From positions 1 through 8,264 of the forward strand of contig CALHRB010000051.1 in the NCBI GenBank assembly GCA_938038165.1: DNA of 8,264 bases, given 5' to 3'. This document shows positions 1 to 6,377 of this stretch, piece by piece (position 1 is the stretch's first letter; every line of letters starts with the position of its first letter). The position numbers and the translations under genes are program-made. The DNA comes from Candidatus Kapaibacterium sp. (GTDB lineage: Bacteria; Bacteroidota; Ignavibacteria; Kapaibacteriales; UBA2268). Under the pieces are notes generated by a model. The model saw only the letters and a program-made list of their open reading frames with translations, was not told where the DNA came from and searched no databases.

Positions 1-638
1 ACATTACCTGGTTTAACATCAGGAGAAATTTGTTCTGATACTTTAATTATATGTTGATTATATTCAATCTTTCCTCTTTGAGTTGGTGAAAGTGGAGTCA
101 TAACTGTAGAATTAAAAATGATCTGGCATGAAAAATAATTGATGTCGGCTTTGTTTTCGAATTGGTCAAGAACAATTTTTAAATCGAAGATTTCTCCAAC
201 TTTCGCAGATATGTCAGGTATAGAAATGCTGGTTAATCCTTTGCCTTTGGGAGCAGTAATTTCGGCAGTAATGATAATAGTATCCCGCTCTTCTTCTGGT
301 TCTTTGATAAATAAAATATATTTCGCTTTTTTAATTCCTGGCTTTATCGAAGATGGAATGAATTTAAATTGAATTTTAGCAGTCGAATTACCATCAATAG
401 TAATAGGTAACCTTTGGTCAGTAAAAAATAAACTTTCATCATTTTGGATGAACTCTAAACCTTTGATTGTAATGTTTAAATTGGTTATATTTTTTAATAG
501 AACTGTCTCAAAAACAGCATCAGAGCCAGTTTCAAATTTTCCAAGGAAGACCGAGTCAGGTTTGATCTCTATCAGCTTGGCATTTAGCCAAACCGAAAAG
601 AAAATAAATAAATAAAAATAATTAACCAAAGATTTCAT
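1..638 (-). CDS. Secreted protein with ASH-like and cohesin-like domains (N-terminal part; runs off left edge)
   Basis: An uninterrupted minus-strand frame starts at the ATG at 638-636 and stays open for 212 codons to the left edge, so the C-terminal end is missing. Residues 1-20 form a typical signal peptide (MKSLVNY, then a hydrophobic core ending VWLNA, with likely cleavage before Lys21), so the product is predicted to be exported. Residues about 21-132 read as an immunoglobulin-like fold (IEIKPDSVFLG, then alternating strands ending TIIITAEITAPKG), resembling the ASH/HYDIN-type domains of 'choice-of-anchor' proteins. From about residue 136, a segment with ISIPDISAKVGEIFDLKIVL and later YFSCQIIFNSTVM resembles the start of a cohesin-like domain. 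These domain names come from pattern memory, not a search. There is no Shine-Dalgarno sequence before the ATG, which is common in Bacteroidota. The role is probably at the cell surface or extracellular; a sorting signal, if any, would lie outside the window. Confidence 0.75.
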   Translation of the reverse strand, partial: MKSLVNYFYLFIFFSVWLNAKLIEIKPDSVFLGKFETGSDAVFETVLLKNITNLNITIKGLEFIQNDESLFFTDQRLPITIDGNSTAKIQFKFIPSSIKPGIKKAKYILFIKEPEEERDTIIITAEITAPKGKGLTSISIPDISAKVGEIFDLKIVLDQFENKADINYFSCQIIFNSTVMTPLSPTQRGKIEYNQHIIKVSEQISPDVKPGN

Positions 639-795
639 ATATATTACGTTTGAAATTGATCATTAAAAAGAAATACATTTTTAATCATTTTGTTTCATTA
701 AATTTTTCTAAATATAATAAGTTTAACAAGAACTCAAACAAGAAAATACAAAAATGTTAATTTTTCGTAAATATTTGTTTTAACTCTCGAATAAT

Positions 796-827
796 TTTGT
801 TCATTATTATTAACATATATATCTTTG
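796..827 (+). promoter_or_regulatory. Bacteroidota-type promoter of the PPDK gene
   Basis: TTTG at 796-799 is followed after 20 bases by TATCTTTG at 820-827. This matches the TTTG / TAnnTTTG -33/-7 pattern known for the primary sigma factor of Bacteroidota. It would start transcription at about 833-836, giving a leader of roughly 40 bases before the PPDK start codon. The 234-base gap from 639 to 872 holds no supportable gene and also serves as the upstream region of the divergent secreted-protein gene, for which no matching promoter was found. Confidence 0.6.
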
Positions 828-843
828 TAATTCAATATTTAGC

Positions 844-861
844 AAAATTTTATAAAATTTT
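844..861 (+). repeat. Perfect 18-base A/T palindrome in the PPDK leader
   Basis: AAAATTTTATAAAATTTT is its own reverse complement. It lies between the predicted transcription start and the GGAG ribosome-binding site (864-867). It could form a weak AU hairpin or be a protein-binding site, but sequence this AT-rich makes such palindromes fairly easy to find by chance. Confidence 0.35.
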
Positions 862-872
862 TCGGAGAAAAT

Positions 873-3683
873 ATGGCAAAGTCCAAAAAGGCTGACAAAG
901 AATTAAAAGACAAAAAAGAGAAGAAATATGTTTATTATTTTGGCGGTGGAAAATCTGATGGCGACGCATCGATGAAGGAATTGCTCGGCGGCAAGGGAGC
1001 CAATCTAGCCGAAATGGTCAACATTGGTTTGCCGGTTCCTGCTGGATTTACAATTACTACAGAAGTTTGTACCTATTATTATGAAAATAAAAACACATAT
1101 CCAAAATCACTTTACAAAGAAGTGAAAAAAGCACTCGAAAAAGTCGAGAAAGAAATGGGTAAAAAATTCGGCGATCCTGATAATCCTCTGCTTGTCTCAG
1201 TGAGGTCGGGGGCGAGAGCCTCGATGCCCGGGATGATGGATACGGTTCTCAACTTAGGATTGAATGATCAGACTGTTCAGGGAATTATCAAACAATCCAA
1301 CAATCCGAGATTTGCTTATGATGCGTATCGCCGGTTTGTGGCTATGTATGGCGATGTCGTTCTTGGATTAAAGCCCGAAACCAAAGATGATATCGATCCA
1401 TTCGAAGAAATTTTAGAAGCAAAGAAAAAAGCAAGAGGTGTTCATTTTGATGTAGAACTCGACGAAAATGATCTGAAGGAATTGGTTATTGAATTCAAAA
1501 AGGCTATCAAAGACAGGCTTAACATTGATTTTCCTGAAGATCCGGAAGAACAGCTTTGGGGAGCAATTGGAGCAGTTTTCGGCTCGTGGAATAATAATAG
1601 GGCAATTATTTACAGGAAGTTGAATAATATACCAGACTGGTGGGGCACTGCCGTCAATGTTCAATCAATGGTTTTTGGTAATATGAGCGAAGATTCCGGT
1701 ACAGGTGTCGCTTTTACTCGCGACCCAGCAACCGGAGCCAATTATTTTTATGGCGAATTTTTAATGAATGCACAGGGCGAAGACGTTGTAGCAGGCATCA
1801 GAACGCCGTTATCAATTGATAAATTAGCCGAAAAAGATCCAAAAAGTTATGACCAGTTGTTAAAAATCAGGCAAATACTTGAATCTCATTATCGGGAAAT
1901 GCAGGATATAGAATTTACGATTGAAAAGGGCAGATTATATATGTTACAATGCAGAGCTGGCAAAAGAACTGCTCTGGCTGCAATGAAAATTGCCGTTGAT
2001 ATGGTTAACGAAGGACTGATTGTTCCCAAAGAAGCCTTAATGAGAATTGATCCAGACCAGTTGAACCAACTTTTAAGACCTGTTTTTGATTTAAACGAAA
2101 AGAGCAAAGCACTGAAAGAAAACCGTCTGATTGCAAAAGGATTAAACGCTGGACCGGGTGCTGCCTCTGGCAGAGTTGTATTTCATGCTGATGATGCTAT
2201 TGAATGGTCAAGCAAAGGAAATAAAGTGATTTTGGTTAGAATAGAAACATCCCCCGATGATATTGGTGGTATGAACGTCGCTGAAGGCATATTAACTGCT
2301 CGTGGAGGTATGACTTCCCATGCAGCACTTGTTGCAAGGCAGATGGGTAAAGTATGTGTTGCCGGATGTGGATCACTTCTCGTTGATTATAAAGCAAGGG
2401 AAATAAGAGTTGAAGGAAAAGATTTGGTAATTGCTGAAGGAGATTTTATTTCGATTGATGGTTCTACGGGCGAAGTTATTTATGGCGAAATTCCTACTAA
2501 ACCAAGTGAAGTTGTACAGGTTCTTATAGAAAAAACTCTAAACGAAAAGGATGCTCCAATTTATCAAATATATAAACAAATAATGAACTGGGCTGATGAA
2601 TTCAGAACTCTGAAAGTTCGAACCAATGCAGACCAACCTGATCAAGCAGCAAATGCTGTGTCTTTTGGAGCCGAAGGAATTGGTCTTTGCAGAACAGAAC
2701 ACATGTTCTTTGGAGAGGGCAAAATCGGTCCGATGCGAGAAATGATACTTGCCGATACAGTTGAAGAGAGAAAGGCAGCTCTTGCAAAGCTCCTTCCTTT
2801 GCAGAGAGAAGATTTCGAAGGAATATTCGTTGAGATGGACGGTCGTCCTGTTACAATCAGAACTATTGATCCTCCATTACACGAATTTCTTCCTCATACC
2901 GACGCAGAACAAGAAGAACTGGCTAACTCGCTAAATATTCCAAAAGAAAAAGTAAAAGCAAGAGTTGAAGCCCTTAAAGAATTTAATCCAATGCTTGGTT
3001 TTAGAGGTTGCCGACTTGGAATTCTCTATCCAGAAATCACCGAGATGCAGGCAAGAGCTGTATTCGAAGCCACTGTTAATGTCATAAAAAAAGGTCAATC
3101 TGTTCTTCCCGAAATAATGATTCCGCTTGTTGGACATGTTAAGGAATTAAAGCTTCAGGAACTAATTGTTAGAAAAGTGGCTCAGGATGTAATGAATGAA
3201 ACTGAAACCAAATTTGATTACCTTGTTGGTACTATGATTGAAATACCAAGAGGGGCAATAACTGCCGCAGAAATCGCAGAAGTTGCAGAATTCTTCTCTT
3301 TTGGCACCAATGATTTAACCCAAACTACTCTGGGCGTTAGCCGCGATGACGCTGGGAGATTTTTACCTCTTTATGTTCAAAATGAAATTTATGCCAAAGA
3401 TCCTTTCGAAGCAATTGATAGAGAAGGCGTAGGCTTCCTGATGAAACATGCTGTTGAAGAAGGCAGAAAAAAAAGAAAAAAAATAAAGCTCGGAATCTGC
3501 GGAGAACATGGTGGCGAGCCATCATCTGTTGAGTTCTGTCATCTACTTGGACTTGACTATGTCTCCTGCTCTCCATTCAGGGTGCCAATCGCAAGACTGG
3601 CAGCCGCTAAAGCAGCTTTAAAATTTCCTTCGGACACAAAGAAAAAAAAAGATAAGAAGGACAAAAAATCCAAAAGCAAATGA
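873..3683 (+). CDS. ppdK: Pyruvate, phosphate dikinase (PPDK)
   Basis: This cytosolic enzyme interconverts pyruvate + ATP + phosphate and phosphoenolpyruvate + AMP + pyrophosphate (EC 2.7.9.1), acting in glycolysis or gluconeogenesis. The 936-residue product has the full family architecture. An ATP-grasp nucleotide-binding domain covers about residues 19-370 (YVYYFGGGKSDG, GGKGANLAEM, SVRSGARASMPGMMDTVLNLG). The swivelling phosphohistidine domain carries GGMTSHAALVARQMG, with catalytic His483 and the neighbouring Thr481. The C-terminal PEP/pyruvate-binding TIM barrel includes GLCRTEHMFF (Arg607), MIEIPRG (Glu790), FGTNDLTQTTLG (Asn813) and CGEHGGEPSSVEFCH (Cys876, matching the catalytic Cys831 of the Clostridium symbiosum enzyme). 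The start is set by GGAG at 864-867, five bases before the ATG. It is about 60 residues longer than the 874-residue clostridial enzyme, largely because of lysine-rich extensions at both ends (1-18 and 923-936). It is monocistronic, with its own promoter and terminator. No regulatory PDRP gene is visible nearby. Confidence 0.97.
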   Translation: MAKSKKADKELKDKKEKKYVYYFGGGKSDGDASMKELLGGKGANLAEMVNIGLPVPAGFTITTEVCTYYYENKNTYPKSLYKEVKKALEKVEKEMGKKFGDPDNPLLVSVRSGARASMPGMMDTVLNLGLNDQTVQGIIKQSNNPRFAYDAYRRFVAMYGDVVLGLKPETKDDIDPFEEILEAKKKARGVHFDVELDENDLKELVIEFKKAIKDRLNIDFPEDPEEQLWGAIGAVFGSWNNNRAIIYRKLNNIPDWWGTAVNVQSMVFGNMSEDSGTGVAFTRDPATGANYFYGEFLMNAQGEDVVAGIRTPLSIDKLAEKDPKSYDQLLKIRQILESHYREMQDIEFTIEKGRLYMLQCRAGKRTALAAMKIAVDMVNEGLIVPKEALMRIDPDQLNQLLRPVFDLNEKSKALKENRLIAKGLNAGPGAASGRVVFHADDAIEWSSKGNKVILVRIETSPDDIGGMNVAEGILTARGGMTSHAALVARQMGKVCVAGCGSLLVDYKAREIRVEGKDLVIAEGDFISIDGSTGEVIYGEIPTKPSEVVQVLIEKTLNEKDAPIYQIYKQIMNWADEFRTLKVRTNADQPDQAANAVSFGAEGIGLCRTEHMFFGEGKIGPMREMILADTVEERKAALAKLLPLQREDFEGIFVEMDGRPVTIRTIDPPLHEFLPHTDAEQEELANSLNIPKEKVKARVEALKEFNPMLGFRGCRLGILYPEITEMQARAVFEATVNVIKKGQSVLPEIMIPLVGHVKELKLQELIVRKVAQDVMNETETKFDYLVGTMIEIPRGAITAAEIAEVAEFFSFGTNDLTQTTLGVSRDDAGRFLPLYVQNEIYAKDPFEAIDREGVGFLMKHAVEEGRKKRKKIKLGICGEHGGEPSSVEFCHLLGLDYVSCSPFRVPIARLAAAKAALKFPSDTKKKKDKKDKKSKSK

Positions 3684-3700
3684 TTAACTCATTATACAAG

Positions 3701-3733
3701 GAAGAGCCGGTCAATCGGCTCTTCTTTTTTTTT
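3701..3733 (+). terminator. Intrinsic terminator of the PPDK gene
   Basis: The arms GAAGAGCCG (3701-3709) and CGGCTCTTC (3716-3724) form a perfect 9-bp stem around a six-base loop, followed by nine T (3725-3733). It starts 17 bases after the PPDK stop codon and separates PPDK from the downstream acidic-protein gene. Confidence 0.92.
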
Positions 3734-3770
3734 ATACCACCGTTTTTCAATAAAATTTTTTTTTCCTTTT

Positions 3771-3803
3771 TTTGTTTTTTATTTTTTTGCTATTATTGAT
3801 TTG
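3771..3803 (+). promoter_or_regulatory. Possible promoter of the acidic-protein/HTH pair
   Basis: TTTG at 3771-3774 is followed after 21 bases by TTGATTTG at 3796-3803. This differs from the Bacteroidota -7 pattern TAnnTTTG only at the second base. It would give a leader of about 70 bases. The surrounding sequence is T-rich, which weakens the match. Confidence 0.25.
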
Positions 3804-3812
3804 TTGAAAATG

Positions 3813-3841
3813 TATTTTTTTTCAATTACCAAAAAAAAATA
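3813..3841 (+). repeat. A/U hairpin in the leader of the acidic-protein gene
   Basis: TATTTTTTTT (3813-3822) can pair with AAAAAAAATA (3832-3841) around a nine-base loop, giving a 10-bp A-U stem 39 bases before the start codon of the next gene. It follows a T-rich stretch (3725-3822). It is real as sequence, but its function is unknown and it may simply reflect base composition. Confidence 0.35.
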
Positions 3842-3880
3842 AATAAGAAAAAAATTGATTTATTTAAAATAGGAGTTACA

Positions 3881-4132
3881 ATGTTTTTTTTATTTGATGA
3901 AAAAGATGAGATGAAAAGAATTTATGCATTGCCCGATACTGAAGAAGACTTTGATGAAAATGAAGATCTTGAAGATGAAGATGAATTATTTGACGATGAA
4001 TTTGATGAAGATGAATTTGATGATGAATTTGACGAAGACGAAGATTTTGACGAAGTTGAGGATTTTGATGAGGAATTCGATGATGAATTTGACGAAGATG
4101 AAGATTTTGATGAAGACGACGAAGAGTTTTAA
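3881..4132 (+). CDS. Very acidic small protein with Asp/Glu/Phe repeats, function unknown
   Basis: This 83-residue protein has an ATG preceded at five bases by a strong AGGAG (3871-3875), so it is probably translated. After a short non-repetitive head (MFFLFDEKDEMKRIYALP), residues 19-83 consist almost entirely of Asp, Glu and Phe in patterns such as EFDDEFDEDEDFDE. By count 53 of 83 residues are Asp or Glu, 14 are Phe and only three are Lys or Arg. There is no signal peptide or membrane segment, so it should be cytosolic and largely disordered. I do not recognise a family. Acidic proteins and tails of this sort can act as DNA mimics, nucleic-acid competitors (for example the tail of the Firmicutes RNA polymerase delta subunit), chaperone-like solubilisers or metal binders; none of these can be chosen from sequence. 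The helix-turn-helix gene starts 18 bases downstream in the same frame, suggesting an operon. Confidence 0.72.
   Translation: MFFLFDEKDEMKRIYALPDTEEDFDENEDLEDEDELFDDEFDEDEFDDEFDEDEDFDEVEDFDEEFDDEFDEDEDFDEDDEEF
4013..4115 (+). repeat. Two 43-base direct repeats, 60-base period, inside the acidic-protein gene
   Basis: Positions 4013-4055 and 4073-4115 encode the same 14-residue block (EFDDEFDEDEDFDE) at a 20-residue spacing. The copies differ at only a few bases, and these changes are silent (for example TTT/TTC for Phe and GAC/GAT for Asp). This fits internal duplication followed by selection on the protein rather than the DNA. Shorter, less exact versions lie upstream from about 3986. Confidence 0.7.
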
Positions 4133-4150
4133 TATTCTTTTGGTTTAAAT

Positions 4151-4336
4151 ATGGCTAAGCTTGAAATTCCCGCGGATGCTAAAACCTCTGCACAGCTTGC
4201 AGAAGATTTTGGAATCTCCGTTAATAAATTAAAAAAAATAATACAGGAATTGAACATCCAGCCTGACTTCAAGCGAGGTGTCTGTGGGTATTATTCTCAT
4301 GATACCGCAAACAAAATCAAATTAAATTTGAAGTAA
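4151..4336 (+). CDS. Small helix-turn-helix protein, MerR-like
   Basis: The 61-residue product is almost entirely one putative DNA-binding unit. Residues 12-34 (TSAQLAEDFGISVNKLKKII) fit a helix-turn-helix, with Gly21 at the turn. Residues 43-56 (GVCGYYSHDTANKI) resemble the 'GYRYY' wing that follows the helix-turn-helix in MerR-type domains. There is no effector or dimerisation domain, so it could be a stand-alone DNA-binding protein, an accessory factor, or the remaining domain of a larger one. No Shine-Dalgarno sequence precedes its ATG, so translation may depend on the acidic-protein gene just upstream. The six codons between the two genes contain no stop, so the only barrier to a fused acidic-HTH product is the TAA at 4130-4132. 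Specific targets are unknown. Confidence 0.7.
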   Translation: MAKLEIPADAKTSAQLAEDFGISVNKLKKIIQELNIQPDFKRGVCGYYSHDTANKIKLNLK

Positions 4337-4484
4337 GACTGATAATCTAATGATTATACCAATTAACAGACATTAATTGTGTTCTGTGTGTATATTTTTT
4401 GTATTTCCTACTTCCAATGAATGAATTTACTATACTTTCATCAGTCAATTAAACTCTTTTAAGATGATTCGATTAAATTTCTTA
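4337..4484. other. Convergent intergenic region between the HTH gene and radA
   Basis: These 148 bases separate two genes that end towards each other. The only structure seen is an AT-rich hairpin, CAATTAA (4360-4366) with TTAATTG (4373-4379) around a six-base loop. It has no adjoining T-run on the plus strand, so it is at best a weak terminator. No gene is supported here. Confidence 0.3.
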
Positions 4485-5837
4485 TCAAAATAGTTCTGTG
4501 ATTGCCAGAGACACTTTTTCTACAGCTTTGATCTTTATATTTTCATACTTTGTTTTGAGTTTGGCAAAACCCGAAGAAGGCAGTAAAATGTTTTTAAATC
4601 CCAATTTTTTTGCCTCATTGATTCTATTCTCCAGATTCGATACCTGACGGACTTCACCAGTTAATCCTATCTCTCCAACTAAAACTACTCCTTTTTCTAT
4701 GGGCTTATCTTTGAAAGAGCTAACCAATGCTGCTGCAATACCGAGGTCTATTGAAGGATCGCTAACATAAAGTCCCCCTGCAATATTAATAAATACGTCA
4801 TATTGCTTGAACATAAGCCCAAGTCTTTTTTCGAGGACAGCAAGTATCATTTGCAACCTTCTGATATCATATCCGTTTGATGTTCTTTGAGGCATTCCGT
4901 AATTTGTTGGAGTAACCAAAGCCTGAACTTCGAGCAAAAGAGGCCTTGTCCCTTCGATAGCAGCAACTATTGCTATCCCCGCTTCCTCGCTTGAACGGTG
5001 AACAAGGAAAATTTCTGATGGATTTTTTACTTCTGATAATCCGCTTTCTGTCATTTCGAATATTCCAATTTCATTAGTTGATCCATATCGGTTTTTAAGG
5101 GCTCGCAAGATTCTGTAAGAATATGTTCTTTCCCCTTCGAATTGAAGAACGGTATCAACTAAGTGCTCGAGCAATTTAGGACCTGCAATAATTCCATCTT
5201 TTGTAACATGACCAATTAAAAAAACAGGTATATTGCTTTCTTTGGCTGTTTGCATGAGCATCATTGCTGATTCCCTTACCTGAGCAATAGTGCCGGGGGT
5301 AGCCTGAATTCGGTCAGAATAAATTGATTGAATGGAATCAATTATTGCAACACCGCAATTTGAAGATTTTATTGCATTGATTATGGTTTCGACATTTGTT
5401 TCGGCTAAAAGCATTAGATTGTCGGGAATTCCATTCAATCTTACCGAGCGGAATTTTATTTGTTGTAGAGATTCTTCTCCTGTAACATATAATGGATTAA
5501 ACTTAATTAATTCAGAGCACATCTGAAGCATCAAAGTTGATTTACCAATACCCGGATCGCCTGCCATAAGAATGACTGAACCCGGAATTATACCTCCCCC
5601 GAGAACTCTATTTAGCTCCTTATTGGATAATTTGATTCTGTAATCATCATCATTGTGTATTTCGCTTAATTTTAGGATCGGGGAATTATAACTTATTTGT
5701 GAAGCTTTGTTCTTTGATTGTATTCGAATGATCTCTTCGGCAAAAGAATCCCACGAACCGCACGAAGGACACTTACCAATCCATCTTGCAGTTTGATAGC
5801 CGCAAACATTACAAATAAATTCTTTTTTATCTTTCAT
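4485..5837 (-). CDS. radA: DNA repair/recombination protein RadA (Sms)
   Basis: RadA is a cytosolic RecA-like ATPase that processes recombination intermediates and drives branch migration or D-loop extension. The 450-residue product has the usual length and all parts in order. A C4 zinc finger uses Cys9, Cys12, Cys23 and Cys26 (CNVCGYQTARWIGKCPSCGSW). The RecA-type core has Walker A GDPGIGKST (93-101) and Walker B VAIIDSIQ (163-170). The RadA-specific KNRYG motif is at 248-252. A Lon-protease-like C-terminal domain covers about 285-450 (GGLYVSDPSIDLGIAAALVS, GEIGLTGEVRQVS); in RadA this domain is structural and lacks protease activity. The ATG lies directly before the MKDKKEFICN head with no Shine-Dalgarno sequence, only an A-rich leader. 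It stands alone, convergent with the HTH gene and divergent from the RRM gene 192 bases away. No lesions are seen. Confidence 0.97.
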   Translation of the reverse strand: MKDKKEFICNVCGYQTARWIGKCPSCGSWDSFAEEIIRIQSKNKASQISYNSPILKLSEIHNDDDYRIKLSNKELNRVLGGGIIPGSVILMAGDPGIGKSTLMLQMCSELIKFNPLYVTGEESLQQIKFRSVRLNGIPDNLMLLAETNVETIINAIKSSNCGVAIIDSIQSIYSDRIQATPGTIAQVRESAMMLMQTAKESNIPVFLIGHVTKDGIIAGPKLLEHLVDTVLQFEGERTYSYRILRALKNRYGSTNEIGIFEMTESGLSEVKNPSEIFLVHRSSEEAGIAIVAAIEGTRPLLLEVQALVTPTNYGMPQRTSNGYDIRRLQMILAVLEKRLGLMFKQYDVFINIAGGLYVSDPSIDLGIAAALVSSFKDKPIEKGVVLVGEIGLTGEVRQVSNLENRINEAKKLGFKNILLPSSGFAKLKTKYENIKIKAVEKVSLAITELF

Positions 5838-6029
5838 AATTATTTTTTTTGTTTTTTATAAATTTTTCATAATTTAAAGAAATTTTTTTAATTGTTATTT
5901 GTAATTGTTTAATTAGATTAGTTTTAACGTAGAGACACTTTGTTCACCAATTCTGAAAATTTAATATAAGTTTTAAGATTTAGAATAAAGTATCGCTTTT
6001 TTTAATATTTTTTTTTTGAGGTATTTTTT
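5838..6029. promoter_or_regulatory. Divergent upstream region of radA and the RRM gene
   Basis: This 192-base, very AT-rich interval must hold both start signals. On the plus strand TAAGTTTT (5967-5974) is one base off the TAnnTTTG pattern, but its nearest upstream TTTG (5939-5942) is 24 bases away, which is long. No acceptable match was found for radA on the minus strand. GAGG at 6018-6021, eight bases before the RRM start codon, is a plausible ribosome-binding site. Confidence 0.4.
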
Positions 6030-6317
6030 ATGAATATTTATGTAGGTAATCTTTCCTATAAGGCATCTGAGGATGGATTAAAAGAACTATTCGAACAACA
6101 CGGCAACGTTGATTCTGTCAGAATAATTACTGATAGAAATTCTGGACGATCCAAAGGATTTGCTTTTGTCGAAATGAATGATGACGATGCGGAACAAGCT
6201 ATAGAAGCTCTTAATGGACAAGAATATTTGGGCAGAAATTTAAGCGTTAATGAGGCAAGAGGCAAAAAAGAAGATAACCGTGATAATTTCAATTCAAGAA
6301 GAAATTTTAACAGATAA
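6030..6317 (+). CDS. RRM-domain RNA-binding protein
   Basis: This 95-residue protein consists of one RNA recognition motif and a short basic tail. RNP2 is IYVGNL (3-8) and RNP1 is KGFAFVEM (42-49), so the aromatic RNA-contacting residues Tyr4, Phe44 and Phe46 are all present; the later part, AIEALNGQEYLGRNLSVNEAR, completes the fold. The tail (about 77-95, RGKKEDNRDNFNSRRNFNR) is rich in Arg and Asn, like a reduced form of the glycine/arginine-rich tails of related proteins. Bacterial single-RRM proteins of this size are known from cyanobacteria and Bacteroidota, where some respond to cold and are thought to act on mRNA in the cytosol; the specific targets here are unknown. The start is supported by GAGG eight bases upstream. 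It is a stand-alone gene, divergent from radA. Confidence 0.93.
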   Translation: MNIYVGNLSYKASEDGLKELFEQHGNVDSVRIITDRNSGRSKGFAFVEMNDDDAEQAIEALNGQEYLGRNLSVNEARGKKEDNRDNFNSRRNFNR

Positions 6318-6356
6318 TATCCCTAATTTAGGTTAGACTTCGAATTATCTTTTTTT
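6312..6356 (+). terminator. Possible weak terminator of the RRM gene
   Basis: AGATAAT (6312-6318, overlapping the RRM stop codon) can pair with ATTATCT (6344-6350), which leads into a run of seven T (6350-6356). The stem is AU-rich and the 25-base loop is large, with only a short inner CCTA/TAGG pairing, so this is tentative. Confidence 0.3.
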
Positions 6357-6377
6357 CATTCAAAGTTGTCTTAACTT

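Noticed and set aside
139..372. A 77-codon plus-strand open frame
   Set aside because: It lies opposite the well-formed secreted-protein frame on the minus strand, has no ribosome-binding site and no recognisable domain; it is a shadow.
645..652. TACGTTTG as a -7 promoter element
   Set aside because: It fits TAnnTTTG on the plus strand but has no TTTG at the proper distance upstream and lies about 220 bases before the next plus-strand gene, where a better promoter exists.
1413..1664. Minus-strand frames inside the PPDK gene as genes
   Set aside because: They are antisense to a highly conserved enzyme core, lack ribosome-binding sites and encode no recognisable protein.
3953..4132. Acidic repeat DNA as a CRISPR array or tandem satellite
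   Set aside because: The periodicity follows codons, copies differ at silent positions, and there are no unique spacers of constant size; it is a coding repeat.
4360..4379. AT hairpin as a terminator between the HTH gene and radA
   Set aside because: The stem is only A/T-rich with two G-C-type end pairs at most and no adjoining T-run on the plus strand; too weak to call.
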